Assembly: GCA_015063725.1 (NCBI GenBank)
Contig: SVTP01000005.1
Span: forward strand, 1 to 64,000
Source of the DNA: Oscillospiraceae bacterium
GTDB lineage: Bacteria; Bacillota; Clostridia; Oscillospirales; CAG-272
Length of the DNA: 64,000 nt
Direction of reading: 5' to 3'
In this document: positions 7,141 to 16,427 of the stretch, piece after piece
Layout of the letters: each line of letters begins with the position of its first letter
How positions within the stretch are numbered: position 1 is the first letter of the stretch
Position numbers and translations under genes: made by a program
The notes under the pieces: generated by a model
What the model was told of the DNA's origin: nothing
The model's database searches: none
What the model saw: the letters and a program-made list of their open reading frames with translations, nothing else

Positions 7141-8316
7141 TTAATTGGCTATACCGGAGTGCTCAATACCCTGTACCAGGAAGTTCTGGCAGAAGGCGTA
7201 AAGAATAACCAGCGGCGCAATGATCATAAGACCACAAGTGTTTCTGATTGCAGTCTCATAAAGCGTTTGTCCTGCATATCCCAGCTTCAGGGACGGAGGA
7301 ACCTTACCAACCAAGTCAACAAGCAGCGTGTTGGATGCTGTTGTTTCGATGATCTTGCCAACGTAGAAGTCGTCGGTCCACTGCCAGCAGAATGCAAACA
7401 GGAATACCGTTACCATCATGGGGACGGAAAGAGGCAGAATGATTTGAACAAAGGTGCGGAAGGTGCCGCAACCGTCCATGTATGCGGACTCTTCAAGCTC
7501 ATCCGGAATTCCACGGAAGAACTGACGGAGCAAGAAGATATACAAACCGTTCTTAAATGCCAGACCGGTAGCCGAAAGCAGTATCAGAGGCATATAGGTT
7601 TTTGCAATGTTAACACCCGTCTGCTTGAACTGCATGACGATATCGTCACCGTATTCATCAACGCCGATAACAATCTGCTTGGGCAGAACATCAAGCTTGC
7701 CGAAGAACTCGGCAACGCCCTCTCCAAGATCTTTGATATTCCAATCGAAGATTTGGATTCCGCCGCCCTTCAAGAGACGAACGATGCCAAGAAAATCGAA
7801 GTTACGGAACTCAAGATACATGGAGTGCTGCAGCGTTTGGTGAGGAATGATCATGGTAATCATAACCAAAACGAAGATGAGATTGCGGCCGCGGAACTTG
7901 AATTTTGCAAATCCGTATCCAATCAAGCTACAAATCAACATCTGAATAACAGCTGCAGAGAAGGACAGAATAAATGTGTTACCGAGTGCTTGCAGGTATC
8001 CCAATTCCTTTACGATCGCTGCGTAAATATCAAAGGAGATGTTCTTGGGGATCAAGCGTACGGTTACGTCGATGAAGTCCTGGGGAGCCATGATCGAGCT
8101 GGTAATCTTACTGATGAACGGGAAGATGACGATGTAGGAGATACCAATCATCAATACCAGCTGGAAGATGGTAATGGCAACCTTTTGCAGGAAGTAGAAG
8201 GAGAGAAACTTCGCTTTCAGTCTTTCTTTAAGCGGTGTACGGTCAAACTCAACGCGGATCTTGTTCTTTGTTTCGCGCTTGACTCTCGGCTTATTTTCGG
8301 TGTTTTGTGCGTTCAT
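7141..8316 (-). CDS. Carbohydrate ABC permease, MalG type (pair 2)
   Basis: A 391-residue inner-membrane permease of the CUT1/MalG class. About six hydrophobic segments and an EAA loop (ESAYMDGCGTFRTFVQIILP) that docks on the ATPase are visible. MalG-type proteins are usually ~280 residues; this one has an extra ~70-residue hydrophilic stretch between membrane segments (around DWNIKDLGEGVAEFFGKLD and IVIGVDEYGDDIVMQF). The start at 8316 follows AAAGGAGGAG; the longer in-frame reading is rejected. It lies 16 bases after its partner. No ATPase gene is present, as is usual for CUT1 systems that share one. Confidence 0.9.
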   Translation of the reverse strand: MNAQNTENKPRVKRETKNKIRVEFDRTPLKERLKAKFLSFYFLQKVAITIFQLVLMIGISYIVIFPFISKITSSIMAPQDFIDVTVRLIPKNISFDIYAAIVKELGYLQALGNTFILSFSAAVIQMLICSLIGYGFAKFKFRGRNLIFVLVMITMIIPHQTLQHSMYLEFRNFDFLGIVRLLKGGGIQIFDWNIKDLGEGVAEFFGKLDVLPKQIVIGVDEYGDDIVMQFKQTGVNIAKTYMPLILLSATGLAFKNGLYIFLLRQFFRGIPDELEESAYMDGCGTFRTFVQIILPLSVPMMVTVFLFAFCWQWTDDFYVGKIIETTASNTLLVDLVGKVPPSLKLGYAGQTLYETAIRNTCGLMIIAPLVILYAFCQNFLVQGIEHSGIAN

Positions 8317-8332
8317 TTTTTCTCCTCCTTTC

Positions 8333-9292
8333 TTAATCGTTCTTACGTTGATAGAATACGAAGCCGGACATAACAGCGGCAATCAAGGCAACGATCAAAC
8401 CAACAATAACAAAGTAGATCCATGCCATTGCGGTACTCATTTCCTGATATTCACTGTATACCTGTTGTACGTATACCATAACGGGGTTGCTCTCGGTGGT
8501 AAAGGAGTCGATGATTGTGTAAATACCGTTTACCAAAATCATCGGGCTGATCATAGGCAGGGTGATCTTCCAGAAGGTCTCCCATGCGGTTGCACCGTCG
8601 ATCTTACAGGACTCGTAAATAGCCGGCGAGATGGACTGCAGAGCTGCCAGGAAGATCAGCATTTGTACACCGGAGCGATTAACGATATCAAAGATGTTGT
8701 TAACAATATCGGTAATCGTTTTTACAAGCTCGTTACCAACCTTCATGTTGGAAAACAGAAGTGCCAGGTCGTCAGCCGATACCAACGTTTCTTGCGTTTT
8801 ACCGGAACCGTCATCAATGCCCTCGCCGCTTTCCATATAGTCGGTCAAAACGTCCATTGCAGCAATGCTCTCCATAATACCCGTGGAAAGAACAACGGGA
8901 ATGAAGAAGATGGAACGGAAAACTGCTCTACCAATCATTTTGGTGTTAAGCATGATTGCCATAAAGAGCGAGAAAATCAGAATGGCGGGAATGTCGATCG
9001 CCAAGCTTCCCAAACCCTTGAGAAGGATTTGGGTAAACTCGGGGTCAACCTGAATTGCATTTTTGTAGTTTTGAATGCCCACCCAAACGATGCTGTAGGC
9101 ACCCTCTTTACCAAACACGATTTGAGAAAAGCTGATTTGGAGAGACTGCCAAACCATGGGCAGGTAAATAAATGCAAATCCGATCAAGAACGGGAGCACG
9201 AAGAACCAACCTGCGCGCGCCTTGCGGCGATCGAGAGAGGCAATTTTTCTGCGACGGCGCTTTGGCGCGTTCAGTTGTACATCATTTGTCAT
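8333..9292 (-). CDS. Sugar ABC permease, MalF type (pair 2)
   Basis: A 319-residue CUT1 permease (MalF/UgpA class) with a basic cytoplasmic start (APKRRRRKIASLDRRKARA), ~6 membrane segments and an EAA loop (ESCKIDGATAWETFWKITLP). A hydrophilic insertion around GIDDGSGKTQETLVSADD lies between membrane segments and is not typical. I start at the ATG at 9292 because GAGGAGG lies at the correct distance; a TTG seven codons upstream overlaps that ribosome binding site. It follows the DUF5696 gene within 17 bases. Partner of the permease at 7141-8316. Confidence 0.9.
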   Translation of the reverse strand: MTNDVQLNAPKRRRRKIASLDRRKARAGWFFVLPFLIGFAFIYLPMVWQSLQISFSQIVFGKEGAYSIVWVGIQNYKNAIQVDPEFTQILLKGLGSLAIDIPAILIFSLFMAIMLNTKMIGRAVFRSIFFIPVVLSTGIMESIAAMDVLTDYMESGEGIDDGSGKTQETLVSADDLALLFSNMKVGNELVKTITDIVNNIFDIVNRSGVQMLIFLAALQSISPAIYESCKIDGATAWETFWKITLPMISPMILVNGIYTIIDSFTTESNPVMVYVQQVYSEYQEMSTAMAWIYFVIVGLIVALIAAVMSGFVFYQRKND

Positions 9293-9309
9293 AACGCATT
9301 GCCCTCCTC

Positions 9310-12300
9310 TCAATCGTTATAGCGAATAACAACGTATCCGCCGCTGGGAACGGTGTACAGCGTGCCGTTGTAGGTAACACGAACAGCATAACTGTTGTAG
9401 TTCAGAATAATGGTCTTATAGGGAGTCTTTTCAAAGGTGTCGGCGTTGCGGTCACCGTAAGTAACGGCAACAACACGGTTGTTGTTGGCAGGTTCAACCT
9501 CAACAACTTCCTCTTCCTCCTCCTCGGGACTTTCTACCTCACCCCAGATATATTCTGCAGTAAGTGTTTCTACAGGACAAGCAGCAAGCAGATCCTGTTG
9601 GATTTTTGCAAGGCTAATGGTTTTGATCTTGCTAATGTTTACATCATTTGCAAAATCTTCATAGAACTTACCGCCATCCTTGTAGTAGTCGTAGTAATCG
9701 CCGCCCTCTTGGAAGTTAAGATCGAAGTATGTTTCTACTGCGGTTTCAACGGGATTGAAGAAATACAATTCGCTTTCGGGGTTGAGATAATCCTTACCGG
9801 CGGTTGTGGTGTAGAGATCACAACCTTTGAGGATATCTTCAATGTAGTTTTCTACATTCTGGATACGTGCCTCACAGTCGGCAACCAGAATTGCTCTGAT
9901 ATCCTCCTTGTCGTCGTAAACAGGAGTGGTTTTGATCAGATCAAGAGCTGCTGCCATCTCCTCAAGAATACCGTCGGTTCTTGCCTTGATATTCTTCAGG
10001 TCAGTGGCGCTTTGTGCCAAGAACATGGTAACCTTGCGCAATTCTGCAAATTGGTCTGCCGTGTCATCAATAGCGCTTTGGTATTTATCTTGGTTTTCTT
10101 TAGAGTTCTCAACCAGCGTAGCAATATAAGTAGGAATAACACCGTTACCCTTACCTACGCCGGGCAGGGCGTTATTGTTGTTGTTCAAACGGTAAGCAAA
10201 GTTCACCAAGTTATCGTCGTATCTCAGGTTTTTCAGGTTTGCACCGGAACGAATGAGCCAAACCGCATCGTCTCTCACAGTAATTCTCTTGGCGATTTCC
10301 GCATTGATGTCAGCGACTTTTGCTTCCATTTCTTGCATGGTCAATTCTGCATTGTAGAGCAGATTCCATGCCTCGGCAGCAGCAACGGCTTCGCTGGTAT
10401 CAAAGTTTGCTTGAATTTCGTTTTGATTGAGAACTGCATCTTCCAGCTTGTTTTCAATATCTGCTTCAAGCTCATCCAGATCCAAAATACGCTCGCCAAC
10501 CAGGAATTCATGGTTGATGATGACCTTGGTTTGAACGTCCTTGAGAACGGTGTTGAGTTGGTTGTAATACTTTGCAACGTCCTCGAGCCAAATGTCGTAA
10601 CGGATGGAGTAATATTCCATCAGGAATGCATCTTCCTTCAATTCAGTGGTGTTCTGATAAGAAAGGATGAAATACAAACCTGCGCCGTTTTCGATTGCGC
10701 GAAGAATTGCATAGTTGACATCACCCTCTTCGTTAAGAGGCGCACCTGCAAACTGAACGTAACCGTGCAGTACCGAGCCAACAAACGGAACGGTTGCACT
10801 GGAGATCAGGTAACGGCTGGAGTCAAGCTCTACGTTCAGGATATGATCCACGTAAGCCCAGGTGTAGGCGTTACCGCCATCGGTCATCAGGCTATATCCT
10901 GCCTTTTGAATATCCGCAAGGGCTTGCTTAGTGAATTCCTTGCTCTGCTCGCGGTTATAAGGATCGTCCTCGTCAAAGTCGGAGTTCAAGGCGTTACCCA
11001 AGGTGCCGACCGACATGGAAGAAAGACCGTACTCCTCATAATTGGAGATCAGCTTTTCGTAGAATCTACTGTAGCGCGAGGGAGAAATTGCCAGCTTGTA
11101 GAAGCCAACAAAGTCTTGAATAGATGCATCGTAGTAACGGTAGGACGTATAACGGTTATCCAGCGTTTTAACGGCGTCCTTCTTCAGATTCATACCGTCA
11201 AACGAGGAATCCATTTGTACATAAGCAAAATCAAAATCAGGATACAAGCCGAGGTGGGAACCGTCATTCTTTGCATTGATCTCTTTTGCTTGGGAAACAA
11301 GTTCCTTAAAGCCTTTGGCTCCGCCAACGTTCTTTTCCCAATTCAACTTATAAGGCATGGTGGAATACATACCGCCATTTGCAAAGCCCGTCATCTTGAA
11401 ATTGATATTCTTTACGTTTCTGGACGGATCGCTCAGCTCATTGTACATCGTCATAACGTTTTCAAACGTTGTCAGGGGCGTCATTACCCATACAGGAATG
11501 GTGGCAATGGTCTCTTGTGTTTCCAATGCGCCAAACACTTCGATGTACAAAGGAAGATCTGCTTCAACGTCCTCTTCGGTCAATGCAGTGGAAAGCTTGC
11601 CGGTTTCGGTCAGATGATCGCGATAAGCTTCTGCCATACCCAACCAAGAAGCGTTGTAGTACTTGTATGCAGGGTTGACTGCTTTTCTTTCGGCAGCGAG
11701 CGCGTCATCCGTCAGCATAACGTAGTGAAGCGTAAAGCTGCCGGTGTACTTTCTATCCGAGCTGATGCCAATGCTTTCGGCACTGCTTGCAATCGAGCCG
11801 GAAAGACTGTAAGTATCGCTTGCCTTGGGGTTGAAGTACGGGAATACCGTGCTATAGTTGTGCAATGCACCGCCGTGATAGAGCTGCAATCTTGTAAAGG
11901 AATCAGCTGCTTCAACAAAAGCTGCATAGCCGCGTTGATAAGAAACGACCTTGATAGCATCCTTCTTTAAATAAATATTTCTTGCTTCAAGATCCTCTCT
12001 GAGCTTCTCCTCGGTCTTGACCGTGCAGGAAACAAGCTCGGTGACCATGATGTCATCACCATTCTCATCCTTCATACCGGTGGAATAGCTGTACTCGTAG
12101 AAGAGTTCGCTGGAAACAACACCGTAAACAGGATAACGGACGGCCTTATGGAATTTCAGACCGATCAGTTGGTGATATGCAAAGTCTTCACCGTAAATGT
12201 AACCCAAGAGCTTTTCGGTGGAGTTCCCCAGCTCGGCGTGATCGAACAGAGCGCCCGATCCATCCGGGAAGAAGGTGTAGTTTTCAAGCGTCTTGGTGCC

Positions 12301-13389
12301 GCCATCCTCGGTATCAATGGTAACACCTGCATTTTTGTAGTTGCCGGCACCCATGTAAGGAAGAACGGTCAGGTTTTGGAGCGTGTAGGTAGCAGCGTCA
12401 TAACGCAAACCGTTACAAGGCAGACGAACCGTTAAGCCGTTTTCTTCATCAAGATAATACTCAAGAGCCATCTTGAATACGGGATACTTTTCGTCCTGTG
12501 CTACATAACCGGTTGCTTCGTGGTCTGCATCCAGCTGCTCAAAGGTGTAATCGGGACAGTAGGTCTTGATCCATGCCTCACGTCTGAGCGTGTCAGCAAC
12601 GTTAGACATCTTATCGTACCAGGACCAAAGAATGGGATAAACGGTTTTGCCGTTTTCGTCAGTGTAGCTCTCACCCAGTGCAGGATATCTCTTGATCATT
12701 TCCATTCTCATACCTTGAGACATCTTGTTGGGATCATACTTCTGCCAAGCATTGATAAACCAATCAACCGCTTCGCCGCCTTGCTCAAACTCAAGAGCAC
12801 CGCCGGGCTGTGCGGCTTTTCTGATGTTGTCCATGATGTTGGTTTGGAAGCTTTCATCAAAGATCAACTTGGGAATCAGCTTTCTGCCGTCCTCACGACC
12901 AATGATATACTCAACACGAATACCGCCCTTGATCAGGTCGACGGTGATCTGGTCGTTCAGCGCTGCATCGGTATAGCTGTACAGCTGCTTGGAAGTACCC
13001 GTTGTATCGGTAAAGGATACGATAATTTGGGAAAGCAGCTCTTGCTTGGTAGTCTTGGAGCCCTTAGAGGATGCTACATCGTAGGGGTTGGTGAACAGAA
13101 TGTTCTCGGTGGGGAAACCCTCGTTGTCGGTTTCTACCCAAGCAACCTCACCGCTGCGTCTGTCTACCCACAACTGATAGTTGCCAACAGTACGCATCAG
13201 CTCCATGGTCATGAGCTTTTCATAGGGGTTGTTGTAAGTCTTGGTGACGTAATCCTTTAATTCTGTTTTCTTGTCTGTTTCGGTATCTGCTTTTGCAGCA
13301 GAGACCTGAACGGTAAACAGCGCGCTAAAGGTGCTCAACATCATAACGATGGCTAAGAGCGTTGAAAGTATGCGTTTTTTAATATTCAT
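9310..13389 (-). CDS. Secreted DUF5696-type large protein
   Basis: A 1359-residue secreted protein. A signal peptide ends near VSAAKA (residues ~1-33) and has no lipobox. I recognise it as the DUF5696 type found beside CUT1 transporters in Firmicutes. The central ~500-950 region reads like a TIM-barrel glycosidase core (LGLYPDFDFAYVQMD, then SVGTLGNALNSDFDE, then SLMTDGGNAYTWAYVD), but catalysis is not established. A helical section follows (~950-1230), then an acidic EEEEEEVVEVE linker and a small C-terminal beta domain (TYNGTLYTVPSGGYVV). AGGAGG precedes the start. It sits between the Yip1 protein and the second permease pair, where a binding protein would be expected. Confidence 0.8.
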   Translation of the reverse strand: MNIKKRILSTLLAIVMMLSTFSALFTVQVSAAKADTETDKKTELKDYVTKTYNNPYEKLMTMELMRTVGNYQLWVDRRSGEVAWVETDNEGFPTENILFTNPYDVASSKGSKTTKQELLSQIIVSFTDTTGTSKQLYSYTDAALNDQITVDLIKGGIRVEYIIGREDGRKLIPKLIFDESFQTNIMDNIRKAAQPGGALEFEQGGEAVDWFINAWQKYDPNKMSQGMRMEMIKRYPALGESYTDENGKTVYPILWSWYDKMSNVADTLRREAWIKTYCPDYTFEQLDADHEATGYVAQDEKYPVFKMALEYYLDEENGLTVRLPCNGLRYDAATYTLQNLTVLPYMGAGNYKNAGVTIDTEDGGTKTLENYTFFPDGSGALFDHAELGNSTEKLLGYIYGEDFAYHQLIGLKFHKAVRYPVYGVVSSELFYEYSYSTGMKDENGDDIMVTELVSCTVKTEEKLREDLEARNIYLKKDAIKVVSYQRGYAAFVEAADSFTRLQLYHGGALHNYSTVFPYFNPKASDTYSLSGSIASSAESIGISSDRKYTGSFTLHYVMLTDDALAAERKAVNPAYKYYNASWLGMAEAYRDHLTETGKLSTALTEEDVEADLPLYIEVFGALETQETIATIPVWVMTPLTTFENVMTMYNELSDPSRNVKNINFKMTGFANGGMYSTMPYKLNWEKNVGGAKGFKELVSQAKEINAKNDGSHLGLYPDFDFAYVQMDSSFDGMNLKKDAVKTLDNRYTSYRYYDASIQDFVGFYKLAISPSRYSRFYEKLISNYEEYGLSSMSVGTLGNALNSDFDEDDPYNREQSKEFTKQALADIQKAGYSLMTDGGNAYTWAYVDHILNVELDSSRYLISSATVPFVGSVLHGYVQFAGAPLNEEGDVNYAILRAIENGAGLYFILSYQNTTELKEDAFLMEYYSIRYDIWLEDVAKYYNQLNTVLKDVQTKVIINHEFLVGERILDLDELEADIENKLEDAVLNQNEIQANFDTSEAVAAAEAWNLLYNAELTMQEMEAKVADINAEIAKRITVRDDAVWLIRSGANLKNLRYDDNLVNFAYRLNNNNNALPGVGKGNGVIPTYIATLVENSKENQDKYQSAIDDTADQFAELRKVTMFLAQSATDLKNIKARTDGILEEMAAALDLIKTTPVYDDKEDIRAILVADCEARIQNVENYIEDILKGCDLYTTTAGKDYLNPESELYFFNPVETAVETYFDLNFQEGGDYYDYYKDGGKFYEDFANDVNISKIKTISLAKIQQDLLAACPVETLTAEYIWGEVESPEEEEEEVVEVEPANNNRVVAVTYGDRNADTFEKTPYKTIILNYNSYAVRVTYNGTLYTVPSGGYVVIRYND

Positions 13390-13412
13390 ATTTTTCTACC
13401 TCCTATCCATCA

Positions 13413-15542
13413 TTACGCTCGGTACTGAATTTCTGTTACGATGTTGGTTGCCAGGCTGATCAGCTTGGAAAGCAGCATACCGAACAGAAGTACCAAGAAG
13501 ACAATAAATGCCATTGCGACAACTGTCGAAAGAATAATAATCAGGTTTTTGAAGAGCGGATAATCGTGCGTGATCATTGTTCCGAAGAACAGGAGCATGA
13601 TCGTCCAAACAAAGGCGATACCAATCAAAAGGTCAACAAGCTGTACCTCGCTCAAGCTTACCCAGTTGGAAGCCAGAGTTGCGGGTGCAATAAAGAGGAT
13701 CAGCGGCAGGAGCGAGTAAGAGGATGCAATAAAGATATCCTTAAAGCTTCCCTCACCCTCAAACAGAGTGGTCAAGCACCAGTTTGCAAGTACAAACAGG
13801 AACAGAGGAACCAGAATGGAGATTGCCTGCGACCACAGTGTGGAGGTCGCGCCGGTGGGATTGACAACGTATCCCTGACCGATGCCCTGATAGAAGAACG
13901 AGAGGATGGTGAGTGCAATGAACACCAACGATGCGCGAACAGAACCGCGTTTCTCGTGCTTCAAATCGTAGAAACCGTCAAACGGGTGGAAGATAACGTA
14001 GAAGCCGTAAATGAGTTCTTCCCAGAAGCGTTTTCTTTCACGTCCGTCGGTAGCAACACGTTTGTTGACCTTTGCCGCCCAACCGAGGAATTTGACGATG
14101 AGAACGATGAGAACGATGATCAAAGCAACGATCGGCAAGAGCCATACAGACATCCATTCCTTACGAACCATCTTATAGGATTCGGACCAGTTTTGGGTAT
14201 CGTATGCTTTTTCGTAGTATTCGAGAGCCTCCTCGTAGTCGGCACTGCGGTAAAGCGCATTACCGATACCAACGTATGCGGCGTCGAAGTTGGAGTTTCT
14301 TTGCAGAACCTTCTCCCAACATTGAATTGCGTAATCGTAGTCGAGCGAGTTTTCTGCCGCGATTGCCTGAATCAGCATATCGCCGTACTCGGTGCGGTTA
14401 TAGATGATCAAGCTCTTGGAACCGGAGTCAAGAATGAGCATCTTGGTTCCCTGATATGCAATTGCACATACGTTAGAGATACTACCCAGCATGGTACCCG
14501 TGTCGCCAAATGCGAACAGCAGGTTGCCGTTAAAATCGTAGGTGTAGATCTTTTCACGCTTGGTATCTACAACGGACCAAGTTTTTTCGGGGCCGGTGGC
14601 AACGTCTACAAGGGTAGAAACGCCGCCGCTGTTTTTAAAGTTGATTTCACCCGCCGGAGGCCAGAAGCCGTTACGTCTCATGATCTCGTCGCCGGAGGGG
14701 TTGAGCAGTTTAACGGGCATAAACTTGCCGTCTCTAACCTTATTGGTAATATCGTTTGCAACAGACTTTTCTTCAATACCCGAGGTGGTAACGTAGATAA
14801 AGCCTTCTTCGCTGATTGCGATATTGTTATAAATAACGGAAGTTTTTTGCGCACTCGCTTTTCTTTGTGCATCGGTTTGGAAGGATCTCCAAAGGATTTC
14901 CCACGCGGAAATGGTAACCGCCTGCGCACCGATGAAGCCAACGAAAGCACCTTCGGAGTTCATAACGATGATACCCTGGTTGGTGGAGGAAGAAACAACA
15001 TAGATTCTGCCATAGGGGTCAATTGCCATAGCAACCGGCTTATATGCCGCGTTGTCGGAGAGCAATTGGCTTTCGGGCGGGTCAATGATCTGCTTGAAAT
15101 CACGTGTCTTTTTGTCAAACTCTACCAAACGGTTGTTACCGGTGTCGCATACCCAAATGGAATCGTCGGTAACGAATACACCTTGGGGGGCTACCAATTT
15201 GTCATTGTTGCCCGCACCGTTAAAGAAGGTGGTGATGTAGCCTTGGAACTCGAAATAGCGGTTGAGAATCGCGATCTGGTTGTTATCGGTGTCGGCAATG
15301 TAAATGTTGCCTTCCTTATCCGTAATCATATCCTTCGGATTCTTCAGATCCATCGGCAGTCCCATATCTGTATAGATCAATGCTTGCTCTGCAGCATACG
15401 CATCGGGAGAATACAGAGCAAAACCGTTAATGGAGTAGGTGTAGGTTTGATATGCAGAGGATGCTCCGACACCAACGGTCATTGCGGATACGATCATTGT
15501 GAGAGACAATATCAGCAATATTACAGATGTAAACTTTTTCAT
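13413..15542 (-). CDS. NHL-repeat/TPR/Yip1 membrane protein
   Basis: A 709-residue protein with an unusual domain order: signal peptide (~1-28), extracytoplasmic NHL-type beta-propeller blades (~60-400, such as DKEGNIYIADTDNNQIAIL and DDSIWVCDTGNNRLVEF), a TPR pair (~400-447, YDYAIQCWEKVLQRN), a membrane segment (~465-490), and a C-terminal Yip1-like domain with about five membrane segments (~505-700). AAAGGAGG precedes the start and 11 bases separate it from the upstream permease. The architecture suggests a membrane scaffold that holds extracytoplasmic protein-protein modules near the transporter. No enzyme motif was found. Confidence 0.8.
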   Translation of the reverse strand: MKKFTSVILLILSLTMIVSAMTVGVGASSAYQTYTYSINGFALYSPDAYAAEQALIYTDMGLPMDLKNPKDMITDKEGNIYIADTDNNQIAILNRYFEFQGYITTFFNGAGNNDKLVAPQGVFVTDDSIWVCDTGNNRLVEFDKKTRDFKQIIDPPESQLLSDNAAYKPVAMAIDPYGRIYVVSSSTNQGIIVMNSEGAFVGFIGAQAVTISAWEILWRSFQTDAQRKASAQKTSVIYNNIAISEEGFIYVTTSGIEEKSVANDITNKVRDGKFMPVKLLNPSGDEIMRRNGFWPPAGEINFKNSGGVSTLVDVATGPEKTWSVVDTKREKIYTYDFNGNLLFAFGDTGTMLGSISNVCAIAYQGTKMLILDSGSKSLIIYNRTEYGDMLIQAIAAENSLDYDYAIQCWEKVLQRNSNFDAAYVGIGNALYRSADYEEALEYYEKAYDTQNWSESYKMVRKEWMSVWLLPIVALIIVLIVLIVKFLGWAAKVNKRVATDGRERKRFWEELIYGFYVIFHPFDGFYDLKHEKRGSVRASLVFIALTILSFFYQGIGQGYVVNPTGATSTLWSQAISILVPLFLFVLANWCLTTLFEGEGSFKDIFIASSYSLLPLILFIAPATLASNWVSLSEVQLVDLLIGIAFVWTIMLLFFGTMITHDYPLFKNLIIILSTVVAMAFIVFLVLLFGMLLSKLISLATNIVTEIQYRA

Positions 15543-15553
15543 ATTGTCCTCCT

Positions 15554-16426
15554 TTAGTCTTTCATGCCGCTCGAACCCATTGTTTCAATGATATTCGATT
15601 GCGAAATAACGAATACTGTGATAGGTACCATCATCATCAATACACCGGATGCAGATGCCGCACCGGAACGCTTGATACCGCCGGCCATGATCTGACCGAT
15701 GGCGTAGTTGATGGATTTGAGCTGCTCGGAATAAATGTAAATAGACGAGCCTTGGTTCCAAAGTCCTTGGAACGAGAAGATGATCAGTGTCAGCCACGCG
15801 GGCTTAACCATGGGCATGGCGATCGTCCAGTAGGTACGAATCTCGCTCGCGCCGTCAAGACGTGCACTCTCCAGTACCGTATCAGGAACGGTGGAGTCCA
15901 TGTGCTGCTTCATCAGGTACAAGCCAAGGGTTGCACCCCATGCGGGAATAATGATTGCCAGGTAGCTGTCTACCAGGTGCAAAGCCGTCATGATCATGAA
16001 GCTGGTAATACCACCGACGGTGGAGGAGAACATCAGGGACGAACGAATGGTTTTGAACACAAAATTACCACCAGGGAATTTGATCTTTGCCAGTGCGTAT
16101 GCGCACATGGATGCGAGGAACAAGTGTCCAAAGGTACCCATGACCGTTGTGAATACCGTGTTGAAGATGTAACGGGAGAAAGGAACCCAGGAGTCATTCA
16201 TCAAGGTAAACAGATCGGTGAAGTTTTTGAGGGTGGGCTGTCTTACAAAGAATCGCGGAGGATACATCCACAATTCATCCAAGGGCTTGAATGCCTGGGA
16301 GACTGCGTACACCATAGGAAGGAACATAAATACGCCCAGTATTGTGAGTACAACGGTGATACCGGCGTCACCGCCCGCAGAACGGGATAATACAACTCTA
16401 TGTCGTCTTGTTCTTAATTTTGCCAT
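15554..16426 (-). CDS. Carbohydrate ABC permease, MalG type (pair 1)
   Basis: A 290-residue CUT1 inner-membrane permease of normal length with ~6 membrane segments and an EAA loop (ESARLDGASEIRTYWTIAMP). The first segment region is ITVVLTILGVFMFLPMVYA. It starts one base after the stop of its partner, with AAAGGTAGG inside the end of that gene as ribosome binding site, so the two are translated as a unit. It forms the channel for sugar delivered by the solute-binding protein at the head of the operon. Confidence 0.92.
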   Translation of the reverse strand: MAKLRTRRHRVVLSRSAGGDAGITVVLTILGVFMFLPMVYAVSQAFKPLDELWMYPPRFFVRQPTLKNFTDLFTLMNDSWVPFSRYIFNTVFTTVMGTFGHLFLASMCAYALAKIKFPGGNFVFKTIRSSLMFSSTVGGITSFMIMTALHLVDSYLAIIIPAWGATLGLYLMKQHMDSTVPDTVLESARLDGASEIRTYWTIAMPMVKPAWLTLIIFSFQGLWNQGSSIYIYSEQLKSINYAIGQIMAGGIKRSGAASASGVLMMMVPITVFVISQSNIIETMGSSGMKD

Positions 16427-16427
16427 A

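Noticed and set aside
9598..11970. 790-codon rightward frame opposite the DUF5696 gene
   Set aside because: Cysteine/valine-rich antisense translation without start signals; the - strand gene has a signal peptide and ribosome binding site.
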